From: Pseudomonas corrugata
GTDB taxonomy: Bacteria; Pseudomonadota; Gammaproteobacteria; Pseudomonadales; Pseudomonadaceae
Direction of reading: 5' to 3'
Assembly: GCF_001269905.1 (NCBI RefSeq)
Contig: NZ_LHVK01000005.1
Span: 1 to 64,000 of the forward strand
Length of the DNA: 64,000 nt
The notes beneath the pieces were generated by a model. That model made no database searches. It was not told where the DNA came from and worked only from the letters and a program-made list of their open reading frames with translations. Both the position numbers and the translations under genes were made by a program. Position 1 is the first letter of the stretch. Each line of letters begins with the position of its first letter. Positions 21,138-28,797 of this stretch are shown in pieces.

Positions 21138-21808
21138 GGGCGGGCCATAGCCAGTTCGGCGCGCATCTTCTCGATGACTTCCTTGTAGTCCGGCGCATTG
21201 AAGATCGCCGAGCCAGCCACAAAAGTGTCGGCGCCGGCAGCAGCGATCTCGCGGATGTTGCCCACGTTCACGCCGCCGTCGATTTCCAGGCGGATGTCAC
21301 GTCCCGACGCATCGATCAGGGCTCGGGCTTCGCGCAGCTTGTCGAGAGTCGCCGGAATGAATTTCTGGCCGCCGAAACCGGGGTTGACGCTCATCAACAG
21401 GATCATGTCGACCTTGTCCATCACGTACTTGAGTACGTCCAGCGGTGTCGCCGGGTTGAACACCAGACCAGCCTTGCAGCCGCCTTCACGGATCAACTGC
21501 AGGGAACGATCGACGTGCAGCGTGGCTTCGGGGTGGAAAGTGATGTAGGTGGCACCGGCTTCGATGAAGTCGCCAACGATGCGATCCACCGGGCTGACCA
21601 TCAGGTGCGCGTCGATCGGCGCCGTGATGCCGTATTTGCGCAGTGCCGCGCAGACCATCGGGCCGATGGTCAGGTTGGGTACGTAGTGGTTGTCCATGAC
21701 ATCGAAATGCACGATGTCGGCCCCGGCGGCCAGGACGTTGTCCACTTCTTCGCCCAAGCGGGCGAAGTCGGCGGAGAGAATCGACGGAGCAATGGCGAAG
21801 GGCTGCAT
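21134..21808 (-). CDS. rpe: Ribulose-phosphate 3-epimerase
   Basis: Pentose phosphate pathway enzyme interconverting ribulose-5-P and xylulose-5-P. The 224-residue TIM barrel has [32 protein letters not shown], the metal-binding [18 protein letters not shown] and [11 protein letters not shown]. The start at MQPFAIAPS (21808) is the family start. It overlaps gph, consistent with one transcript through gph to trpE. Confidence 0.97.
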   Translation of the reverse strand: MQPFAIAPSILSADFARLGEEVDNVLAAGADIVHFDVMDNHYVPNLTIGPMVCAALRKYGITAPIDAHLMVSPVDRIVGDFIEAGATYITFHPEATLHVDRSLQLIREGGCKAGLVFNPATPLDVLKYVMDKVDMILLMSVNPGFGGQKFIPATLDKLREARALIDASGRDIRLEIDGGVNVGNIREIAAAGADTFVAGSAIFNAPDYKEVIEKMRAELAMARP

Positions 21809-21886
21809 GACGCACCTGTTTTGAACGAAATCACGATGGCGCGCATTGTATACCTCAAGATTTGGCGCGCCCACCGTGGCCGACGA

Positions 21887-23035
21887 TCAATACGCTGCGC
21901 GGTAGATCTTCTCGATATCCGCAACGCTCAGTTTGCGTGGATTGTTACGCATCAACCGCTCGATCCCTGCCGCCTCTACGGCCATGGATGGGATCACACC
22001 TTCGGTGACACCCAGGCCGCTCAGGCCCTTGGGGATCTCTACGGCACTACATAACGCGGCCATGGCCTCCACGGCTTCGTTGGCGGCTTCCAGATCACTC
22101 AGGTGGTCGGTCTTTATGCCCATTGCTTCGGCAATGTCCCGCATCCGTTCCACGCAGGCCATTTTGTTCCACTGCATGACGTAGGGCAGCAGCATGGCGT
22201 TGGCAACGCCATGGGACACATGGAAGCGCCCCCCCAGCGGATAAGCCAGCGCATGCACCGCCCCGACCCCGGCGTTGCCGAATGCCATGCCGGCCATCAG
22301 ACTGGCGGTTGCCATGTCCTCCCGGGCCTGCAGATGAGCAGGGTTGGCAAAGGCCTTGGGCAGTGCTCGGCTGATCAGTCTGATCGCACCGATGGCCAGG
22401 GCATCGGTGATCGGCGAGGCATTGAGCGACAGGTAGGACTCGACGGCATGAGCCAGCGCATCGACACCGCTGGCTGCGGTCACGCCGGGAGGACAGGTAA
22501 GAGTCATCTGCGGGCTGACCAGTGCCACGTCCGGCAACAGATAATCGCTGACGATGCCCTTTTTCAGCTGCGCAGCCTTGTCGGAGAGGATCGCAACGTT
22601 GGTGACCTCCGAACCGGTGCCCGCCGTGGTGGGGATGGCAATCATCGGCGGGCCCTTGCGGGGTACCTGGTCGACACCGAACATGTCTTGCAGCTCGCCG
22701 TGATAACCGGCGTAGACGCCCACGCACTTGGCGATATCGATGGCACTGCCGCCGCCCAGGCCGATCAGGCCGTCATGGCCGCCGTCGCGGTAGGCCTGCA
22801 TGCAGTCTTCGACGATGGCGATTTCCGGGTCCGGCATGACCCGGTCGAAAATCTCGTAGTCGCGCCCGCCCAGGTGCTGCAGAGCCAGGTCTACGGTGCC
22901 GGACCTGACCAACGCGGCATCGGTGACGATCAGCGGGTTATCCACATCCAGCCGTGTCAGTTCAGCCGCCAGTTGCTCGATGGCAGCAGCACCGGTGATC
23001 AGTTTATGGGCGATCTTGAATGAGGAAAGACTCAT
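21887..23035 (-). CDS. Iron-containing alcohol dehydrogenase
   Basis: Group III NAD(P)-dependent alcohol or aldehyde dehydrogenase, substrate unknown. The 382-residue protein has the nucleotide motif GLGGGSAIDIAK and TTAGTGSEVT. The metal-ligand region is in DALAHAVESYLS, GAVHALAYPLGGRFHVSHGVANA. The start MSLSSFKIAHKL at 23035 is preferred over a 32-codon extension. It lies between rpe and the ABC transporter, separated from the latter by REP units, so it could be its own transcript. Confidence 0.92.
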   Translation of the reverse strand: MSLSSFKIAHKLITGAAAIEQLAAELTRLDVDNPLIVTDAALVRSGTVDLALQHLGGRDYEIFDRVMPDPEIAIVEDCMQAYRDGGHDGLIGLGGGSAIDIAKCVGVYAGYHGELQDMFGVDQVPRKGPPMIAIPTTAGTGSEVTNVAILSDKAAQLKKGIVSDYLLPDVALVSPQMTLTCPPGVTAASGVDALAHAVESYLSLNASPITDALAIGAIRLISRALPKAFANPAHLQAREDMATASLMAGMAFGNAGVGAVHALAYPLGGRFHVSHGVANAMLLPYVMQWNKMACVERMRDIAEAMGIKTDHLSDLEAANEAVEAMAALCSAVEIPKGLSGLGVTEGVIPSMAVEAAGIERLMRNNPRKLSVADIEKIYRAAY

Positions 23036-23131
23036 GTGCGCGGCCTCTTGTTCGAGTATGGGCTGGCACAAGAATAGCTCGGTATTGCGGGTTGTTCTGC
23101 CATTCAGCGCCTGAATGCACCACAAACCCAA

Positions 23132-23217
23132 TGTGGGAGCGAGCCTGCTCGCGATAGCGGAGGGTCAGTCAGCACTGAGGCAACTGATCCGATGCTATCG
23201 CGAGCAGGCTCGCACAT
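23132..23217. repeat. REP pair (inverted)
   Basis: gtgggagcgagcctgctcgc followed by gatagcgg, and an inverted copy gctatcgcgagcaggctcgc, separated by about 35 bp. Lies between the ABC permease gene and the alcohol dehydrogenase gene on the same strand, so it could uncouple their expression. Confidence 0.85.
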
Positions 23218-23220
23218 TCG

Positions 23221-24045
23221 TCAGGCTTGGGCGGTACGCAGCTTCTCGCTACGCCCACGCAACCACTCCAGGGTCAGCAGCAGGATCACCGAGAAGACGA
23301 TCAACAGCGTCGCCGCTGCCGCGATGGTAGGACTGAGGTTTTCGCGGATGCCGCTGAACATCTGCCGTGGCAAGGTTGCCTGCTCGGGGCCGGCGAGGAA
23401 CAGGGTCACCACCACTTCATCGAACGAAGTCGCGAAAGCGAACAACGCCCCGGAGATCACACCCGGGGCGATCAAGGGCAAGGTCACCCGACGAAACGCC
23501 GTTAATGGCGAAGCGCCCAGGCTCGCAGCAGCCCGAACCAGGTTGTAGTTGAACCCCTGCAAGGTCGCCGAAACGGTAATGATGACAAACGGTACACCAA
23601 GCACTGCGTGGACCACGATCAGCGAGATGAAGCTGTTGCCCATCCCCAGCGGCGCGAAGAACAGGTAGCTGGCCACGCCGATGATTACCACCGGAACCAC
23701 CATGGGTGAAATCACCAGAGCCATGACCAGCGCCTTGCCCGGGAAATCGCCACGGGTCAGGCCAATGGCCGCCAGCGTACCGAAGACCATCGCCAGCAAT
23801 GTGGCCGCCGGGGCCACGATGATGCTGTTCTTCAGCGCTCGCATCCACTCGGCCGAGGCGAAGAAATCCTGATACCAGTGCATCGAAAAGCCTTGCAGCG
23901 GATACACCAGGAAGCTGCCGGAGTTGAACGACAGCGGGATAATCACCAGTACCGGCAGGATCAGAAACAGCAGGATCAACCCGCAGAGCGTGCGCAAGCA
24001 GTAGAACCACACCCGTTCGATGGAAGACATGTAAGGACTCAGCAT
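23221..24045 (-). CDS. ABC transporter permease (spermidine/putrescine type, PotC-like)
   Basis: Inner-membrane subunit of a polyamine-type importer. The 274-residue protein has six predicted helices and the EAA loop RAAASLGASPLTAFRRVTLP that contacts the ATPase. A GGGGAG ribosome site before 24045 supports the start. It is fourth in the order ATPase, binding protein, permease, permease. Confidence 0.92.
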   Translation of the reverse strand: MLSPYMSSIERVWFYCLRTLCGLILLFLILPVLVIIPLSFNSGSFLVYPLQGFSMHWYQDFFASAEWMRALKNSIIVAPAATLLAMVFGTLAAIGLTRGDFPGKALVMALVISPMVVPVVIIGVASYLFFAPLGMGNSFISLIVVHAVLGVPFVIITVSATLQGFNYNLVRAAASLGASPLTAFRRVTLPLIAPGVISGALFAFATSFDEVVVTLFLAGPEQATLPRQMFSGIRENLSPTIAAAATLLIVFSVILLLTLEWLRGRSEKLRTAQA

Positions 24046-24057
24046 TTCGATCTCCCC

Positions 24058-25305
24058 TTAGCTCAGGCGCAGACGACTGGCGCCCACCAGCCAGCTGTAA
24101 ATCAGATAAAGCACGATGGTCGCCAGCAACAGCAGCCCCCCGAGCGCGGTGGCCATGCCCCAGTTGATGCTGGTGTTCGTGTAGAACGCGACGAAGTAGC
24201 TGACCATCTGGTCGTTCGGGCTGCCCAGCAATGCCGGGGTGATGTAGTAGCCGATGGCGAGGATGAACACCAACAGGCAACCGGCGCCGACACCGGCATA
24301 GGTCTGTGGGAAGTACACCCGCCAGAAACTGGCAAATGGATGACAGCCCAGGGATATCGCCGCTCGCATATAGGTGGGCGAGATGCCCTTCATCACGCTG
24401 TAGATCGGCAGGATCATGAACGGCAGCAGAATGTGGACCATCGAGATGTAGACGCCGGTACGGTTGAAGACCAGCTCCAGGGGCTTGTCGATGATCCCCA
24501 TGGCCAACAGGGCACTGTTGATCAGCCCACCGGACTGCAACAGCACGATCCACGCCGCCACCCGCACCAGGATCGACGTCCAGAACGGCAGCAGCACCAG
24601 GATCATCAGCAGGTTGCTCTGGCGCGACGGCAGGTTCGCCAACAGATAGGCCAATGGATAAGCCAATACCAGGCAGATTGCGGTGATGACCAGGCCCATC
24701 CAGAAAGTGCGTGCGAAAATGTCGAGGTAGATCGCCTGGTCAGGCGTGGCCGGGGCCAGTTCGCCGAGGTCGTCGATACGATGATCGACGGACGCCAGCA
24801 GGTAATAGGGGGTGATATTGCTGGTGTTGCGACGGATCACCTGCCAATACGCGGGATCGCCCCAGCGCTCATCGAAGTTTTCAAGTGCCTCTTTATAGGA
24901 GGCCGGCTCGCTGGCAAACGGCAGCGCACGAGCGGTCTTGGTCAGCAGGCTGCGATAGCCGGCCGATTCCATGTTCAGGCGTTTGGACAGGTCGCCCAGT
25001 GTCTGATTCTTGCGAGCTTCAGCCAAGTCTTCACTGGCGGCCTTGTACACCGGTTCCCCAGGTAATCCGCGTCCATCCCATGCTGCAATCGCAGCCACGG
25101 TACGCGGCATGGTACCGACCACTTCCGGGTTGCTGACGCTTTTGAACAGCAGCGCCACGATCGGCACCAGGAACACCAGCAACAGAAACAGCACCAGCGG
25201 TGCAATCAAGGCCTGGGCCTTCCAGCGGTTGACCCGCTCGGCGCGCTTGAGCCGCTGCTTCAAGGTGGGGCTGGTGCCCGCGTTCAGTGGAACGGCGATG
25301 GCCAT
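24058..25305 (-). CDS. ABC transporter permease (spermidine/putrescine type, PotB-like)
   Basis: Second membrane subunit. The 415-residue protein is longer than PotB (about 285) because of a periplasmic insertion of about 130 residues after the first helix (roughly 60-190). Six helices follow with the EAA-type segment RAAISLGCHPFASFWRVYFPQ. It ends 12 bp before the second permease. The enlarged first loop is typical of one subgroup of polyamine-family importers. Confidence 0.92.
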   Translation of the reverse strand: MAIAVPLNAGTSPTLKQRLKRAERVNRWKAQALIAPLVLFLLLVFLVPIVALLFKSVSNPEVVGTMPRTVAAIAAWDGRGLPGEPVYKAASEDLAEARKNQTLGDLSKRLNMESAGYRSLLTKTARALPFASEPASYKEALENFDERWGDPAYWQVIRRNTSNITPYYLLASVDHRIDDLGELAPATPDQAIYLDIFARTFWMGLVITAICLVLAYPLAYLLANLPSRQSNLLMILVLLPFWTSILVRVAAWIVLLQSGGLINSALLAMGIIDKPLELVFNRTGVYISMVHILLPFMILPIYSVMKGISPTYMRAAISLGCHPFASFWRVYFPQTYAGVGAGCLLVFILAIGYYITPALLGSPNDQMVSYFVAFYTNTSINWGMATALGGLLLLATIVLYLIYSWLVGASRLRLS

Positions 25306-25378
25306 GGCGAACTCCGCAAATCTTTTTTTATCGTTACAAGGACGGTGTGCCGTCCCTGTTCTTTTGAAACACCCGAAC

Positions 25379-25469
25379 CTGTGGGAGCGGGCTTGCTCGC
25401 GAAAGCGGTGTATCAGTCAACATAAATGTTGGAAGTGATGACGCCTTCGCGAGCAAGCCCGCTCCCACA
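25379..25469. repeat. REP pair (inverted) inside the ABC operon
   Basis: ctgtgggagcgggcttgctc followed by gcgaaagcgg, with inverted copy ccttcgcgagcaagcccgct. Lies between the binding-protein gene and the first permease gene. Such a hairpin behind a binding-protein gene can stabilise its mRNA and raise its level above the permeases. Confidence 0.85.
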
Positions 25470-25496
25470 TGGATTCCATCCAGTCTCGGATGCCGG

Positions 25497-26540
25497 TTAC
25501 TTCGCAGCCCAGGAGTTGAAGCGCTGCTCCAGTTGCTCACCGTTGTCAGCCCAGAAGCTGACATCGATCTGCACCTGGTTGGCGATGTTTTCCGGGGTGG
25601 TCGGCATGTCTTTCAAGACATCCTTGGACAGCAACGGTACTGCCTGGGTGTTGGCCGGGCCGTAGGCGATGTTTTCCGAGTAGGTCTTCTGCTGCTGTGG
25701 CGCCACCGAGTAGGCGATGAACTTCTTCGCTGCTTCGGCACGGGTCTTGTCCAGGCCACGTGGGATGGCCCACGCGTCAAAGTCGTAGATGCCGCCGTTC
25801 CACACCACTTTCAGGTTGCTTTCTTTCTGTACCGCAGCGATCCGGCCGTTGTAGGCCGAGCTCATGACCACGTCACCGGACGCCAGATATTGCGGCGGCT
25901 GTGCGCCGGCTTCCCACCACTGAATATTCGGCTTGAGCTCGTCAAGTTTCTTGAATGCGCGGTCCTGACCATCCTTGCCGGCCAGCACCTTGTAGACGTC
26001 TTTTGGCGCGACACCGTCGGCCATCAAGGCGAATTCCAGAGTGTACTTGGCACCCTTGCGCAGGCCACGCTTACCCGGGAATTTCTTGGTATCCCAGAAA
26101 TCCGCCCAGCTGGTTGGCGCGGTTTTCAGTTTGTCGGCGTTGTAAGCCAGTACGGTCGACCACACGAAGAAACCTACGCCACAAGGCTGGATAGCGCCCT
26201 TGACGTAGTCTTCGGCCTTGCCGAACAGCGCAGGGTCGAGCTGCTCGAACATGTCCTCGTCACAGCCACGGGACAACTCAGGGGACTCGACTTCCACCAA
26301 GTCCCAGGAAACGCTCTTGGTGTCGACCATGGCCTTGACCTTGGCCATTTCGCCGTTGTACTCGCCAGCCACGATCTTGCCGTTGCCGGCCGCTTCCCAC
26401 GGTGCGTAAAAGGCTTTGACCTGAGCCGCCTTGTTCGCCCCGCCAAAAGACACCACGGTCAGGTCCGGGCCCGCCGCCATCGCGCTTGCCGCACCCATCA
26501 TGCCCAGGGTCAGGGCGGTGAACTTCAGGGATCTCAACAT
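25497..26540 (-). CDS. ABC transporter periplasmic substrate-binding protein (polyamine type)
   Basis: PotD/SpuD-like extracellular solute-binding protein. The 347-residue protein has a signal peptide (ending ASAMAAG, about residue 23) and a two-lobed fold with VVSFGGANKAAQVKAFYAPWE, WDLVEVESPEL and YDFDAWAIPRGLDKTRAEAAKKFIAYS. A GGAGAG site precedes the ATG. Substrate within the polyamine/amine group is unknown. Confidence 0.92.
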   Translation of the reverse strand: MLRSLKFTALTLGMMGAASAMAAGPDLTVVSFGGANKAAQVKAFYAPWEAAGNGKIVAGEYNGEMAKVKAMVDTKSVSWDLVEVESPELSRGCDEDMFEQLDPALFGKAEDYVKGAIQPCGVGFFVWSTVLAYNADKLKTAPTSWADFWDTKKFPGKRGLRKGAKYTLEFALMADGVAPKDVYKVLAGKDGQDRAFKKLDELKPNIQWWEAGAQPPQYLASGDVVMSSAYNGRIAAVQKESNLKVVWNGGIYDFDAWAIPRGLDKTRAEAAKKFIAYSVAPQQQKTYSENIAYGPANTQAVPLLSKDVLKDMPTTPENIANQVQIDVSFWADNGEQLEQRFNSWAAK

Positions 26541-26593
26541 TTATTGTTCTCTCCACGTGCAGGGTTGGTGTGTTGATTACAGCAGGGGGGCGA

Positions 26594-27718
26594 TCAATTC
26601 GCCTCTAGAAGTGGGTCGAGCGCACGCACGTGCTCAACCTGCCAGCCAAGCGGAACCACGTCTCCGACGGCCAGTTCGGGGTCGAGCTCGGCAATCGGTT
26701 GTTTCACGAAGAAGTCGTTCTTGCCGCAGACTTCCAGGCGAACCCGGACGTGGTCGCCCAGATAGATGAATTCCGCCACCCTCCCTGAGAAGCGGTTGAC
26801 ACATTGTTCGCTTGCGCCGTTGAGGCTCACCCGCTCCGGACGGATCGACAGGGTCACCGGCTCACCAGGCTTGCCGACGTTGACCGCCAGCGCCTCGACC
26901 TTCTCCCCACGGCCCAGCTCCACCAGGCAGCGATCACCGGTTTGGCTGTGCAGGCGACCACTGAGGCGGTTGTTTTCGCCGATGAAGTTGGCGACGAACG
27001 TATTTTTGGGCTCTTCGTAGAGCGTGCGCGGCGGGGCGATCTGCTGGATTTCACCCTGATGGAACACCGCCACGCGATCGGACATGGTCAAGGCCTCGCC
27101 CTGGTCGTGGGTCACATAGACCACGGTCACGCCGAGACGCTGGTGCAGGTGTTTGATTTCCATCTGCATGTGCTCACGCAGTTGCTTGTCCAGTGCACCG
27201 AGGGGTTCGTCCATCAACACCAACTGCGGCTCGAATACCAACGCCCGGGCCAGGGCGACACGCTGCTGCTGGCCGCCGGACAACTGCGCCGGGTAGCGCT
27301 GGGCGAAAGTGTCCAGCTGGACCATGCTCAATACCCGTTTGACGCGGTCGCTGACATCGCTCTTGTTCAGGCCCCGCACGGTCAGTGGGAACGCCAGGTT
27401 CTCGGCGACGGTCATGTGGGGGAACAGGGCGTAGTTCTGGAACACCATGCCGATGTCGCGCTTGTGGGGCGGCACATGGTTAATGGCACGGCCGGCCAAC
27501 TGGATCTCACCGGCGGTCGGGGTTTCAAAACCCGCGAGCATCATCAGGCTGGTGGTCTTGCCGGAGCCGGATGGCCCGAGCAAGGTCAGGAACTCGCCTT
27601 TGCGAATCTCCAGGTTGAGGTCTTTGACGATCAGGTTCTCGCCATCGTAGCTCTTTTGCACACCACGAAAGCTGACCAGCACATCACCGGCCCCCGCGCT
27701 TGAATCAACCTGGCTCAT
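26594..27718 (-). CDS. ABC transporter ATP-binding protein (PotA-like)
   Basis: Drives the importer. The 374-residue protein has Walker A GPSGSGKTT, Q-loop MVFQNYALFPHMT, signature LSGGQQQRVALARAL, Walker B LVLMDEPLGALD and the switch histidine in VTHDQGEAL. A C-terminal TOBE domain follows (about 280-374). It is the first gene of the transporter operon. Confidence 0.95.
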   Translation of the reverse strand: MSQVDSSAGAGDVLVSFRGVQKSYDGENLIVKDLNLEIRKGEFLTLLGPSGSGKTTSLMMLAGFETPTAGEIQLAGRAINHVPPHKRDIGMVFQNYALFPHMTVAENLAFPLTVRGLNKSDVSDRVKRVLSMVQLDTFAQRYPAQLSGGQQQRVALARALVFEPQLVLMDEPLGALDKQLREHMQMEIKHLHQRLGVTVVYVTHDQGEALTMSDRVAVFHQGEIQQIAPPRTLYEEPKNTFVANFIGENNRLSGRLHSQTGDRCLVELGRGEKVEALAVNVGKPGEPVTLSIRPERVSLNGASEQCVNRFSGRVAEFIYLGDHVRVRLEVCGKNDFFVKQPIAELDPELAVGDVVPLGWQVEHVRALDPLLEAN

Positions 27719-28052
27719 ACCCGCACCTTTTGTATTGATGACTGCTTGTGACTCAAGCCTAGTGGAGCCTCGTGCCCACGCAAATCGGGGCGCAGGAGAG
27801 AATCGCCTCAGCCGGATGGAAGAGTCGGGGTAGGGATTGCCCTACAAGGACGGCGGGATTGGATAAAAGCGCCGGGCTTTTGGGGATAAACGCTGAAATT
27901 GCGTGCTCTGAGGCATGTCGCAAATGGACATGCCAACTCGAGTTCCCTGTGGGAGCGAGCCTGCTCGCGATGGCGGCGGCACATTCAGCATTGTTGCAAG
28001 CTGACCCACCGCTATCGCGAGCAGGCTCGCACACAAGGAATCTGTGGCGGGC
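27719..28052. promoter_or_regulatory. 334-bp upstream region of the ABC operon with palindrome GTAGGG-ATTG-CCCTAC
   Basis: Non-coding region between the ABC operon and the response-regulator gene, both on the minus strand. It contains a perfect palindrome at 27830-27845 (GTAGGG-N4-CCCTAC), about 110 bp upstream of the ATPase start, which is a plausible operator. A small hairpin AAAAGC-GCCGG-GCTTTT lies at 27865-27881. REP units fill 27947-28034. No gene is seen. Confidence 0.5.
27947..28034. repeat. REP pair (inverted)
   Basis: ccctgtgggagcgagcctgc continuing tcgcgatggcgg, with inverted copy cgctatcgcgagcaggctcgc about 35 bp later. Lies downstream of the response-regulator gene. Confidence 0.85.
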
Positions 28053-28682
28053 CTAGAGCAGCTTGTGCTCCATCGCGTACTTCACCAGCTCCGCCAGGGA
28101 AGTGATGTTGAGTTTCTGCATCAGCCGTGCCTTGTGAGTGCTGATGGTTTTACTGCTCAGGGCCAGTTGCTGGGCGATGTCGTTGACGTTGGCGCCTTGA
28201 GCAAGGCGCTCGAAGACCGAGAACTCGCGCTCGGATAGCAGCGCATGCAGTGGGCGCGCATCGGTCAGGCCGACTTCGAACACCATGCGGTCGGCCAGAT
28301 CCGGGTCGATGTAACGACCGCCCGCCGCAACTTTGCGAATCGCCATGAGCAGCAATGCAGGGTCGCTGTCTTTGGTCGCGTAGCCAGCCGCGCCCACCTT
28401 CAGCGCCCGAGCCGCCATCTGCGCCTCGTCATGCATCGACAACACCAGGATCGCCGGTGGATTGTTCAGCGCACGGATCCTGGGGATCGCCTCCAGACCA
28501 TTGACCCCCGGCATGGAAATATCCAGCAGCACCACTTCGCAGGGCACGTGTCGCAGGGTTTCGAGCAACTGTTCGCCGTTGCTCGCCTCTCCCGCCACCA
28601 CCAGGTCCTTCGCCAGGCCGATCAATTGTTTGATGCCTTCACGGACGATGGTGTGGTCTTCGGCTACCAGTACACGGATCAC
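28053..28682 (-). CDS. LuxR/NarL-family response regulator
   Basis: DNA-binding half of a two-component system. The 209-residue protein has a receiver domain with phospho-acceptor Asp54 (VLLDISMPG), conserved Lys in ATKDSDP, and a C-terminal LuxR-type helix-turn-helix (NVNDIAQQLALSSKTISTHKARLMQKL). The start is a GTG at 28682 with GGAGAA upstream. Its partner kinase is immediately upstream on the same strand. The adjacent ABC operon is a plausible target, by position only. Confidence 0.93.
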   Translation of the reverse strand: MIRVLVAEDHTIVREGIKQLIGLAKDLVVAGEASNGEQLLETLRHVPCEVVLLDISMPGVNGLEAIPRIRALNNPPAILVLSMHDEAQMAARALKVGAAGYATKDSDPALLLMAIRKVAAGGRYIDPDLADRMVFEVGLTDARPLHALLSEREFSVFERLAQGANVNDIAQQLALSSKTISTHKARLMQKLNITSLAELVKYAMEHKLL

Positions 28683-28705
28683 GTTCTTCTCCAGATTCAG
28701 AATCC

Positions 28706-28776
28706 AATCGCGAGCAGGCTCGCTCCCACATTAATGTCCATATAGCCCTGTGGGAGCGAGCCTGCTCGCGATTGCG
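28706..28776. repeat. REP pair (inverted, opposite arrangement)
   Basis: caatcgcgagcaggctcgctcccac and, 18 bp later, gtgggagcgagcctgctcgcgattg. The two arms are perfectly complementary over about 25 bp, making a very strong hairpin between kinase and regulator genes. Confidence 0.88.
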
Positions 28777-28797
28777 CCCGCCCAGGCAACCCACCCA

